Virus record (IMG/VR): IMGVR_UViG_3300025138_000002
Coordinates: 1-44,499 of that record
Length of the DNA stretch: 44,499 nt
Reading direction: 5' to 3' (one strand)
Source: a virus
Positions 15,484 to 22,726 of the stretch are shown one piece after another (within the stretch, counting starts at the first letter, position 1; each line of letters starts with the position of its first letter). The position numbers and the translations under genes are program-made. The notes beneath the pieces are model-generated. The model saw only the letters and a program-made list of their open reading frames with translations, was not told the DNA's origin and did no database searches.

Positions 15484-15789
15484 ATGGGCCAGCCCTTTGT
15501 AGTAAATGACAGCAGTGACGAAGCCCAGATCACCAAAGCTGAAAAGCAAATGGAAGATCGAACTAAAGACGTGGACACTATCATGTCCACAGAGCGCGGA
15601 CGTAGATGGTACTTCGACATGATTTTCGACAAATGCCACTTGCTGTCTAACAGCTACGTTCCACAAAACGCTGGGGGGACGGCCTACAATGAGGGTGTAC
15701 GACAGCTGGGTGTCCAGATGTACAACGCCGCAAAGGAAAGCCAACCAGCATTGTTTATGAAAATGCTAGAGGAGAACCACTTTGAATGA
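15484..15789 (+). CDS. Bbp19-like small virion-module protein
   Basis: A 101-residue protein. STERGRRWYFDMIFDKCHLLSNSYVP, TAYNEGVRQLGVQMYNAAKES and LFMKMLEENHFE follow the pattern of the Bordetella phage Bbp19 family, found between portal and scaffold or capsid genes. The molecular role is unknown. ATG at 15484 follows GGGAGAGGATAACT. Its 3' end overlaps the TTG start of the next gene. Confidence 0.82.
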   Translation: MGQPFVVNDSSDEAQITKAEKQMEDRTKDVDTIMSTERGRRWYFDMIFDKCHLLSNSYVPQNAGGTAYNEGVRQLGVQMYNAAKESQPALFMKMLEENHFE

Positions 15790-16432
15790 TCAATTAGAAA
15801 TCGACGCCGCACAGGATACTGTAGCGGCCCCGGAACAAGCCACGCAGGAAACTGCAGAGGCTACACAATCCCAAACCTTGCTGTCGGATGACGAAGGTAA
15901 AGGTGCTGACGCCGCAAGCGGCCCACCAGAAGACGGTGTGTATTCGTTTGAAGCGCCAGAGGACTACGAGGTAACAGACGCAGTCCAAGCAGAACTCGAT
16001 GTGTTTTCCAGCATTGCTAAAGACAGTGGGCTTTCACAGGCCCAGTATCAGCAGCTTGTTAGTTGGCAGATTGAGCGAGGCCGCGAAATGGGTACTGCCC
16101 AAGGAGCGGAATACGAGAAGCGCGTATCTAACTGGGCAGATCAAGCTAAAACAGATGAAGAATACGGTGGCGATGAAATCAACACCAATCTGAAGCTGGC
16201 AACGCAAGCCGTGGATAAGTTTTCGACAGCGGGTTTGAAAAGCATTTTAGCCAAAGCCACCCCGGACAACCCGGAGGGGCTGGGCATTGGTAACCACCCA
16301 GAGATGGTACGTTTATTTTATCGCATTGGTAAGGCCATGGGCGACAGTGATTTAGTTGTAGGCGGTACACCCGCAAGCACTTTGTCACCAGAGCAACGCA
16401 TGTTCCCGACAATGTATCCAACAAGCAATTGA
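15782..16432 (+). CDS. Scaffolding (capsid assembly) protein
   Basis: A 216-residue acidic protein. The N-terminus is rich in Glu, Ala, Gln and Thr and appears disordered; residues 50-140 are helical with YEVTDAVQAELDVFSSIAKDSGLSQAQYQQLVSWQIE, a pattern seen in podoviral scaffolds; the tail has HPEMVRLFYRIGKAMGDSDLVVGG. It should guide assembly of the capsid protein encoded next. The start codon is TTG at 15782 after GAGGAGAACCACT, since the nearby ATG is in a frame that closes at once. Confidence 0.85.
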   Translation: MNDQLEIDAAQDTVAAPEQATQETAEATQSQTLLSDDEGKGADAASGPPEDGVYSFEAPEDYEVTDAVQAELDVFSSIAKDSGLSQAQYQQLVSWQIERGREMGTAQGAEYEKRVSNWADQAKTDEEYGGDEINTNLKLATQAVDKFSTAGLKSILAKATPDNPEGLGIGNHPEMVRLFYRIGKAMGDSDLVVGGTPASTLSPEQRMFPTMYPTSN

Positions 16433-16450
16433 GTGTGAAAGGAGCTATTC

Positions 16451-17446
16451 ATGGCAACTCTCAGTTCCATTAATCCGACCCTAGCCGACTTGGCAAAGGT
16501 CACAGACCCGGACGGTTCTATTTCGGACGTGGTCGAAATTCTAAACCAGACTAATGAAATCCTTTTGGATATGACTTGGCTGGAAGGCAACTTGACTACA
16601 GGTCACCGTACAACTGTACGCGCTGGCTTGCCAACACCTACATGGCGCAAACTCTACGGCGGCGTTCAGCCGACAAAGAGCCGGGCCGTACAGGTCACAG
16701 ATAACTGTGGTATGTTGGAAGATTACGCAGAAGTGGACAAAGCACTTGTGGACATGGCAGGCAACCCTGCTTCGTTCCGCTTGCAAGAAGACCGTCCACA
16801 TATCGAAGGCTTGAACCAACAGGTCGCTACCACCCTCTTCTACGGCGATGAGAGTGTTAACGCTGAACGGTTCACAGGTTTTGCGCCTCGTTTTAACTCT
16901 TTGTCTGCAGCCAACGGTGAGAATATCATCTCAGGCGGCGGCAGCGGTTCAGACAACGGTTCAATCTGGCTGGTGTGCTGGTCACCACAAACGTGTCACG
17001 GGATCATTCCCAAAGGCTCGTCTGCAGGTATCTCACAGCGTGATCTGGGTGAAGTCACTATCGAAAACGTTGATGGTAATAACGGACGTATGCAAGCGTA
17101 TCGTTCACATTATCGCTGGGATGTGGGCTTATCTGTCCGCGATTGGCGTTATGTGGTGCGTATCGCAAACATTGACCGTTCTGCATTGACTTATAACGCA
17201 GCAACTGGGGCGCGTCTTAACGACCTCATGCACCAAGCCGTTACGCAGTTACCTGCGTCTTTGGGTCGGTGTGTATGGTACATGGATCGTTCCATGCTAT
17301 CCATGCTGCAACGCCAAACATCATCTGCAGTCAGTTCTTCTACACTGACCATGGATAACGTGGGTGGCACAATGCAGACTTCATGGGGCGGTTACCCAGT
17401 ACGCCGGGTAGACGCGCTTAAAGTCAACGAAGCAACCATCAGCTAA
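16451..17446 (+). CDS. Major capsid protein (BPP-1 Bbp17 / GP7 type)
   Basis: A 331-residue HK97-fold capsid protein. The features that place it are the N-terminal DPDGSISDVVEILNQTNEIL, TVRAGLPTPTWRKLYGGVQPTKS, LVDMAGNPASFRLQED, GDESVNAERFTGFAPRFNSL, and the C-terminal GGYPVRRVDALKVNE. This arrangement is that of the GP7/Bbp17-like capsid family. It builds the icosahedral shell with the cement protein encoded next. ATG at 16451 follows GTGAAAGGAGCTATTC. Confidence 0.93.
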   Translation: MATLSSINPTLADLAKVTDPDGSISDVVEILNQTNEILLDMTWLEGNLTTGHRTTVRAGLPTPTWRKLYGGVQPTKSRAVQVTDNCGMLEDYAEVDKALVDMAGNPASFRLQEDRPHIEGLNQQVATTLFYGDESVNAERFTGFAPRFNSLSAANGENIISGGGSGSDNGSIWLVCWSPQTCHGIIPKGSSAGISQRDLGEVTIENVDGNNGRMQAYRSHYRWDVGLSVRDWRYVVRIANIDRSALTYNAATGARLNDLMHQAVTQLPASLGRCVWYMDRSMLSMLQRQTSSAVSSSTLTMDNVGGTMQTSWGGYPVRRVDALKVNEATIS

Positions 17447-17463
17447 TCGAAAGGAGCAACCAG

Positions 17464-17907
17464 ATGATTATTGATGAAAGACTAGAGTTTTGCGATGCTA
17501 CAACGTTAACCACAGGCACTGGCACAAGTTTGCAGGGTGATGTGATCGACATTGGTAGTGAGCGCAATATCGGTATGGGGCAACCATTGTATTTGGTTAT
17601 CCAACTTACTGCAGCGGTAACTAGCGGTGGTTCTGCCACTGTTGATTTCCACCTTGTGTCAGACGCACAAGCGGCAATCGCCGTCGATGGTACTGAAACC
17701 AAGCACATGTCTACTGGCCCAGTGCCAAAGGCAGACTTGGTTCTTGGCAAACGTTTTGTAATGCCTATCCCTATGGGTAAAGCATACGAACAGTTTGTTG
17801 GTGTTGAGATTACCACAGCAGCAGCGGCACTTACCGCTGGCGCTATGGACGCATTCTTGACCTATGACCCAGCTGGCTGGACTGCGTATCCTGACGCAAC
17901 CAACTAG
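17464..17907 (+). CDS. Capsid cement protein (Bbp16 family)
   Basis: A 147-residue beta-rich protein, directly after the capsid gene, with DVIDIGSERNIGMGQPLYLVIQLTAAVTSGGSATVDFHLVSD, a pattern of the Bbp16 capsid cement family that decorates and stabilises the shell in BPP-1-like phages. ATG at 17464 follows GAAAGGAGCAACCAG. A strong terminator follows at once, suggesting that capsid and cement are made from abundant transcripts. Confidence 0.87.
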   Translation: MIIDERLEFCDATTLTTGTGTSLQGDVIDIGSERNIGMGQPLYLVIQLTAAVTSGGSATVDFHLVSDAQAAIAVDGTETKHMSTGPVPKADLVLGKRFVMPIPMGKAYEQFVGVEITTAAAALTAGAMDAFLTYDPAGWTAYPDATN

Positions 17908-17914
17908 TAAACTA

Positions 17915-17952
17915 GGGGTGAGGGTTACTATTAACCTTCACCCCACCTTTTT
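17915..17952 (+). terminator. Strong intrinsic terminator after the capsid and cement genes
   Basis: A 13-bp stem with one G-U pair, GGGGTGAGGGTTA (17915-17927) and TAACCTTCACCCC (17932-17944), with a CTAT loop, then ACC and five T. This is the best rightward terminator in the window and lies between head and tail genes. Confidence 0.9.
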
Positions 17953-17965
17953 ACGGGAGTGAAAC

Positions 17966-18274
17966 ATGAGAGCGAAATTTAAACAGGGGTTCTTTGCTGA
18001 GAACGGCGTCTTGTATGAGCCTGACACAACGCATGAACTGCCTGACCATTACCTAGACAAAGGGATGCTACCCGCTGACACTGTAATTATTGAAGGTGTA
18101 AAAGAGAGCGCCCCGGAACCTGACCCGGAAACCATGGCTAACATGATCCACAAAGGGCATGGACGATATGACGTATTTAACATGGGTGACCTTGTTGGGG
18201 ATAATTTAAAGAAAGCGGAAGCCAAAAAGTTGGTGGATGAGTTGAACGAACCAGAAGCACTAGAACTGGAGTAA
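17966..18274 (+). CDS. Hypothetical head-tail region protein, 102 residues
   Basis: An acidic protein starting MRAKFKQGFFAENGVLYEPDTTHELPDHYLDKGMLPADTVI, an SH3-like beta pattern often seen in short head-completion-region proteins, and ending in a helix with ADELNEPEALELE-type acidic character. It lies four bases before the tail adaptor gene. No firm family assignment. ATG at 17966 follows ACGGGAGTGAAAC. Confidence 0.78.
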   Translation: MRAKFKQGFFAENGVLYEPDTTHELPDHYLDKGMLPADTVIIEGVKESAPEPDPETMANMIHKGHGRYDVFNMGDLVGDNLKKAEAKKLVDELNEPEALELE

Positions 18275-18277
18275 CAC

Positions 18278-18901
18278 ATGGCATCTGACATTCAAATTGC
18301 GCGTATGGCGCTGGCACATGTAGGGGACCGTTTTGACATTTCCTCGTTGACTGAAGCCAGCACAGAGGCCGAACAGGTAAACCTGATGTTTACGCATGTC
18401 AGAGATCAAATGCTACGCGCACACCCGTGGAATTTTGCGAAAAAGTACGTCAGTCCTGCAGCCCTGTCTGGAACAGTACCGGGGCTGTGGACATACATGT
18501 ATTTGTACCCGGCAGACGCGCTGCGTATTTTAGGGCTTACTAACCCGGCAGGCAGAGATGCACCGCCGCTGCAGTATGAAACCGGGCGCAACGCGGCTGA
18601 TCAATACTGCATTTTTACTGACCAAGAAGACGTTGAACTTGTTTTTGTTAGTAGGGTCACAGACCCACAAGAATTTGACACCGAATTTACTATAGCGTTT
18701 TCCTACGCGCTTGCGTCTAGCGTTGCTATGTCGCTGACCGGGGATAACGGGCTGGCCACTAAACTAGCGCAACAAGCGCAATTAACACTGAACAGCGCCT
18801 TAGAAGGCGATAGCAGCGAAGGCATTGAACCTTCCTTTCCAGAAGCAAGCTGGATCACTGCGCGAGTAGGGACACACGTCAAAACAGTTTTTAATTCATA
18901 A
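18278..18901 (+). CDS. Tail tubular protein A-like head-tail adaptor
   Basis: A 207-residue protein that resembles T7 gp11-type adaptors, which form a ring under the portal. The helix-rich start IQIARMALAHVGDRFDISSLTEAS, the segment RDQMLRAHPWNFAKK, LYPADALRILGL, and AFSYALASSVAMSLTGD are the usual landmarks. It is placed directly before the nozzle gene, as in T7 (gp11-gp12). ATG at 18278 follows CTGGAGTAACAC. Confidence 0.9.
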   Translation: MASDIQIARMALAHVGDRFDISSLTEASTEAEQVNLMFTHVRDQMLRAHPWNFAKKYVSPAALSGTVPGLWTYMYLYPADALRILGLTNPAGRDAPPLQYETGRNAADQYCIFTDQEDVELVFVSRVTDPQEFDTEFTIAFSYALASSVAMSLTGDNGLATKLAQQAQLTLNSALEGDSSEGIEPSFPEASWITARVGTHVKTVFNS

Positions 18902-18910
18902 GGGACTACT

Positions 18911-21718
18911 ATGCCAAAGCTGATACAAACAAGTCTAAGTGGCGGCGAGATATCCCCGGCGGTTGCGGCGCGTGTTGACATCTCAAAGTACAAAAGCAGT
19001 GTGGCGCAAGCGACTAACATGCTTGTGCGTGTTCACGGCGGCATGTCAAACCGAACTGGTTTTAAATATGTAGCCCAAGTCAAAGACAGCAGCAAAGACG
19101 TGCGGTTGATCCCGTTTGCCTTTAACACAGAGCAAACATACATTTTAGAGTTTGGCGATTACTATGTCCGCGTAATTAAAGATGGTGGCCAAGTGCTGGA
19201 AAGCAGCGGCATCGACCCTATTACTGGCGCGACTAAGGCCAACCCTTGCGTAATTACTACAGGCAGCGCCCACGGTTTAGCTAGCGGTGACCAAGTCTAT
19301 TTCACAGGCGTGGGTGGCATGACTGAGTTAAACGGACGCACCCTCAACATCACGGTGCTTTCCACAACTACATTTAGTTTACAGACGTTAAACGGCGCAA
19401 CTGGCACAGACATTAACAGCACAAGCTACACTACTTACACTAGCGGCGGCAGCGTCAGCCGGGTTTTTGAGTTAGCAACACCTTATCCAGCAGCGTCATT
19501 ACGCGCATTAAAATATGTGCAGTCAGCTGACGTGATGACGGTGTGCCATCCAGATTACCCTCCGCAAGAACTTACACGAACTGACCATGACGCTTGGTCA
19601 ATAGGACCAATTGTATTTTACCCAACGCAACCCTTTCCCACCGGGCTGGGCGTAACCGTTACCACAACTGGCAGTGTCACAACTAAGTACGCTGTGACCG
19701 CTGTGAACGCGGACACTGATGAAGAAAGTCTGCGCGGTACTAGCGCAACGTTTACAATTACATTTGCTTCGCAAGCATCTGTTTGCGTGGTCACTACATC
19801 TAGCGCACACAGTTTAGTTATTGGTGATGAAATAAACATTGCTGCCGTGGCAGGCATGACTGAACTAAACGACAGACGTTATCGCGTTGGCACAGTCCCC
19901 ACTAGTACGACGATAACTCTAAACGACACCAGCATGGTCCCGGTCAACAGTTCTGGCTACACAGCCTACGACAGCGGCGGCACACTAGGTGTTGCGTTTA
20001 TTAAAATTACTAACGGCGCGTCTGACCCCGACAACGTTATTAGTTGGACAGCTGCAGACGGTGTTAGCCTGTACCACGTCTACAGAGATGACAACGGCAC
20101 GTTTGGCTTTATTGGGTCTACTGAGGTGACCTCTTTTACAGATAAAAACATTGACACTGAATTAACCGACACACCCCCGCGTGTACGCAACCCGTTTTTG
20201 CAGGCTGGATATTACCCGTCTACCGTTGCGTTTTACAATCAACGCCGGGTCTTTGCTAATTCTAACACTTATCCACAACGTATTTGGATGACACAAACCG
20301 CCAACATATCAAACATGGCCACATCTAATCCAGTGAAGGATGACGATGCGATCATCCTGACAATTGCAAGTATGCAAGTAAACGAAATACGCCACATGAT
20401 ACCATTGGCCCAGCTGATTGTGCTAACCAGCGGCGGTGAGTGGGAACTGGCAGGCGCAGGCGGCGCGGCATTAACCCCGTCATCTGTGGAAGTGATCCCG
20501 CAAACGTATTATGGCTCCACTGAGGTGCAGCCATTAGTGTCTGGTGCAAACGTTCTGTTCATTGAGCCGGGGCAGGTTGTCCGCGATCTGGGCTACCGTT
20601 ATGAGACAGACAGCTACACAGGCAACGACATCTCTATTTTGGCCCGGCACTTGTTTGAGGGCTTCAGTGTAACTGATTGGTCATTTGCCCAAGCACCTGA
20701 CAGTTCCGCGCACTGTGTACGCAACGATGGTAGGTTGTTGCACCTGACGTATTTAAAAGAGCAAGAGATTTTTGGTTGGACTACCAGCGAAACACGCGGG
20801 GACTTTTCTTCGTGCGCGACTGTAGAGGAAGACAACCAGCACGTTTTGTATGTTATTGTTGAGCGGTCTATCGACGGGCAGCTAGTTAAATATATAGAAC
20901 GCCAGCAGGAGCGGACTTACACACAGTTAGAAGACGCCTTCTATGTGGACGCCGGGCTGACTTACGATGTCCCCGTTGCAATTAGCGGTTACACGCAGGC
21001 AAACCCTGTAGTAATTACTGCGACTAGTCACGGGCTAGCAAATGGTGATACAGTAGATATATCAGAAATTCTAAAGGTGGATACCTCAGTGACAAAAGGC
21101 ACGTCCCTACAAGCTAATTTAAACCGCAACGGTTTTACGGTAGCTGACGTGTCCACAAACACTTTTTCGCTAAAGGCAAACAATGTGGCCGTGAACGGCA
21201 CTGCGTTTGCTGCGTACAACAGCGGTGGTAAAGTCCGCAAAGCAGTTACAAATATTTCGGGATTGTGGCACTTAGAAGGCCAGACTATTACAGGCGCGGC
21301 CAACGGCGATGTGCTTGACCCATTGACTGTAGTAAACGGCGCTGTAACTCTGCCGAACAAAGTTAGCCGCGTTCACTTGGGGTTGCCGTACTCTTCCACA
21401 GTGCAGACGCTGCGTTTAAATGTTCCATCTGGTGACGGCACAACAATCCAAGCAAGAGACAAAAAGATATCCCGTCTGACCGTGCGGACAGAAAAGACGA
21501 TGGGTTTAAAAGTAGGCCCGGACGCCGACACGCTGCGCGAAGTAAAGTTTGGCGTTCCCGGTACGTTTGGCCAGCCCCGTATTTTATATACTGGGGACAA
21601 AGACACCACGTTAAAACCCGCATGGGCAAAAGACGGGCAGTTTGTGATTGTGCAAGATGATCCTATGCCGCTGACTATTTTAAGCGTTATCCCTGACGCT
21701 ATTGTTGGGGGGAATTAA
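18911..21718 (+). CDS. Tail nozzle / tail tubular protein B-like
   Basis: A 935-residue tail protein. The N-terminus (TSLSGGEISPAVAARVDISKY, MLVRVHGGMSNRTGFKYVAQVK, LIPFAFNTEQTYILEFGDYYVRV) is typical of podoviral nozzle proteins. Three inserted beta modules share the pattern V-ITT-S-HGL-GD-V and end in a T-TFSL-type strand: about residues 106-165, 290-350 and 695-770. They resemble the FCCH/E1-type small barrels seen in phage tail proteins. The central part (LTSGGEWELAGA, VQPLVSGANVLFIEPG, VRDLGYRYETDSYTGNDISILARHLFEGF) is again family-typical. It forms the channel below the adaptor. ATG at 18911 follows AAGGGACTACT. Confidence 0.9.
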   Translation: MPKLIQTSLSGGEISPAVAARVDISKYKSSVAQATNMLVRVHGGMSNRTGFKYVAQVKDSSKDVRLIPFAFNTEQTYILEFGDYYVRVIKDGGQVLESSGIDPITGATKANPCVITTGSAHGLASGDQVYFTGVGGMTELNGRTLNITVLSTTTFSLQTLNGATGTDINSTSYTTYTSGGSVSRVFELATPYPAASLRALKYVQSADVMTVCHPDYPPQELTRTDHDAWSIGPIVFYPTQPFPTGLGVTVTTTGSVTTKYAVTAVNADTDEESLRGTSATFTITFASQASVCVVTTSSAHSLVIGDEINIAAVAGMTELNDRRYRVGTVPTSTTITLNDTSMVPVNSSGYTAYDSGGTLGVAFIKITNGASDPDNVISWTAADGVSLYHVYRDDNGTFGFIGSTEVTSFTDKNIDTELTDTPPRVRNPFLQAGYYPSTVAFYNQRRVFANSNTYPQRIWMTQTANISNMATSNPVKDDDAIILTIASMQVNEIRHMIPLAQLIVLTSGGEWELAGAGGAALTPSSVEVIPQTYYGSTEVQPLVSGANVLFIEPGQVVRDLGYRYETDSYTGNDISILARHLFEGFSVTDWSFAQAPDSSAHCVRNDGRLLHLTYLKEQEIFGWTTSETRGDFSSCATVEEDNQHVLYVIVERSIDGQLVKYIERQQERTYTQLEDAFYVDAGLTYDVPVAISGYTQANPVVITATSHGLANGDTVDISEILKVDTSVTKGTSLQANLNRNGFTVADVSTNTFSLKANNVAVNGTAFAAYNSGGKVRKAVTNISGLWHLEGQTITGAANGDVLDPLTVVNGAVTLPNKVSRVHLGLPYSSTVQTLRLNVPSGDGTTIQARDKKISRLTVRTEKTMGLKVGPDADTLREVKFGVPGTFGQPRILYTGDKDTTLKPAWAKDGQFVIVQDDPMPLTILSVIPDAIVGGN

Positions 21719-22197
21719 TGTTGCGCGAAATTAGAGACATGACGGTAGAGGATATTCCACAGGTGTTGGACTTATGCCGGGACATGGCAGCGCAAGGAAT
21801 AATGGCGAACTTTCCCCTTAACGAGGGGCGATCCGAATATGTGTTTAACCATATACTGGGGGACAGCGGTATTAATTTTACTGGCCCTGTGTTCGCTGAA
21901 GTTTTTGAAGTAGACGGCACAGTGCGTGGTTTCTTTGTAGGGCAGGTCACCACCCATGAATTTGTGCAGTGTCATATCGGCAGTGACTTAGGCTTTTATA
22001 TTGACCCCGACCACCGCGAAGGAACTTGGGGTGTTCGTTTAATTAAGAATTTTGAAGCGTGGTGCATGTCCCCGGACGTGCAGTGCGACATGATCAAGCT
22101 AGCGGTCTTTGCGGGTGTCGCTAATCAGCGCACTGCTGATCTGCTGACCCGGCTGGGATATTCAGACGCTGGGTCATTACACGCGAAGGAGATATAA
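21718..22197 (+). CDS. Second GNAT-like acetyltransferase in the virion region
   Basis: A 159-residue GNAT-like protein. It begins LREIRDMTVEDIPQVLDLCRDMAA, as many GNATs do, has VRGFFVGQVTTHEF and DLGFYIDPDHREGTWGVRLIKNFEAW (the acetyl-CoA-loop region, with RxGxxG weakened to REGTWG), and ends ANQRTADLLTRLGYSDAG, the usual last motif. It sits between the nozzle and internal core genes. Comparable genes in podoviruses are of unknown function. Its ATG overlaps the nozzle stop (TAATG). Confidence 0.82.
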   Translation: MLREIRDMTVEDIPQVLDLCRDMAAQGIMANFPLNEGRSEYVFNHILGDSGINFTGPVFAEVFEVDGTVRGFFVGQVTTHEFVQCHIGSDLGFYIDPDHREGTWGVRLIKNFEAWCMSPDVQCDMIKLAVFAGVANQRTADLLTRLGYSDAGSLHAKEI

Positions 22198-22198
22198 C

Positions 22199-22717
22199 AT
22201 GTGCGTCACCGCATTAGTAATTATGGCTGCAAGCACGGCCATGTCGGCCTACGGGGCGTATCAGCAAAGCAAAGCGCAACAGGCGTCCGCAAACTATCAA
22301 GCGCAGGTTCAAGCGAACAACGCAATTGCAGCGCGGGGTAACGCGCAGGCAATTACAGACCGCGCTAAAGTTGCGGAAAAAGAACACCGCATTCGGATTG
22401 GTCGGCAGATGGGTACAGCCAAGGCAGTAGCAGCTGGCCGGGGTGTTCTTGTAGACGATGAAAACAGTTCCCTTGATTTTATTTTGGGCGATGCCGCTCA
22501 GTACGGCGAATACGATATTGCAAAGATGCACGATGACGCCGCCCTCAGATCACGGCAAGCTAAGATTGAGGGCATAAACTTTGACGCGAAGAGCGCACTG
22601 GCATCGTTTGAAGCTGACAGCATTAACCCAACCTTTAACGCGGCCTCTACACTGCTATCTGGCACGGCCAGCATGGTCGGCCCGGCAACGCAAATGGGTT
22701 ATATTAAGACGGTTTAG
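22199..22717 (+). CDS. Internal virion protein, gp14-like
   Basis: A 172-residue protein with an N-terminal hydrophobic stretch (about residues 3-18, CVTALVIMAASTAMSAYGAY) then Gln/Ala-rich helix and a segment IGRQMGTAKAVAAGRGVLVDD typical of T7 gp14-like internal proteins, which are ejected first and help form a channel in the outer membrane. ATG at 22199 follows AAGGAGATATAAC. The gene order gp14-like, gp15-like, gp16-like follows T7. Confidence 0.85.
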   Translation: MCVTALVIMAASTAMSAYGAYQQSKAQQASANYQAQVQANNAIAARGNAQAITDRAKVAEKEHRIRIGRQMGTAKAVAAGRGVLVDDENSSLDFILGDAAQYGEYDIAKMHDDAALRSRQAKIEGINFDAKSALASFEADSINPTFNAASTLLSGTASMVGPATQMGYIKTV

Positions 22718-22726
22718 GAGCGCACT

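Noticed and set aside
14902-15744. Leftward ORF of 280 codons opposite portal and Bbp19-like genes
   Set aside because: Cys/Ser/Ala-rich antisense composition, no ribosome site, and it spans two well-supported genes.
16451-17907. BPP-1-like head genes prompted a search for a diversity-generating retroelement
   Set aside because: No reverse transcriptase, template repeat or variable repeat was seen in the window.
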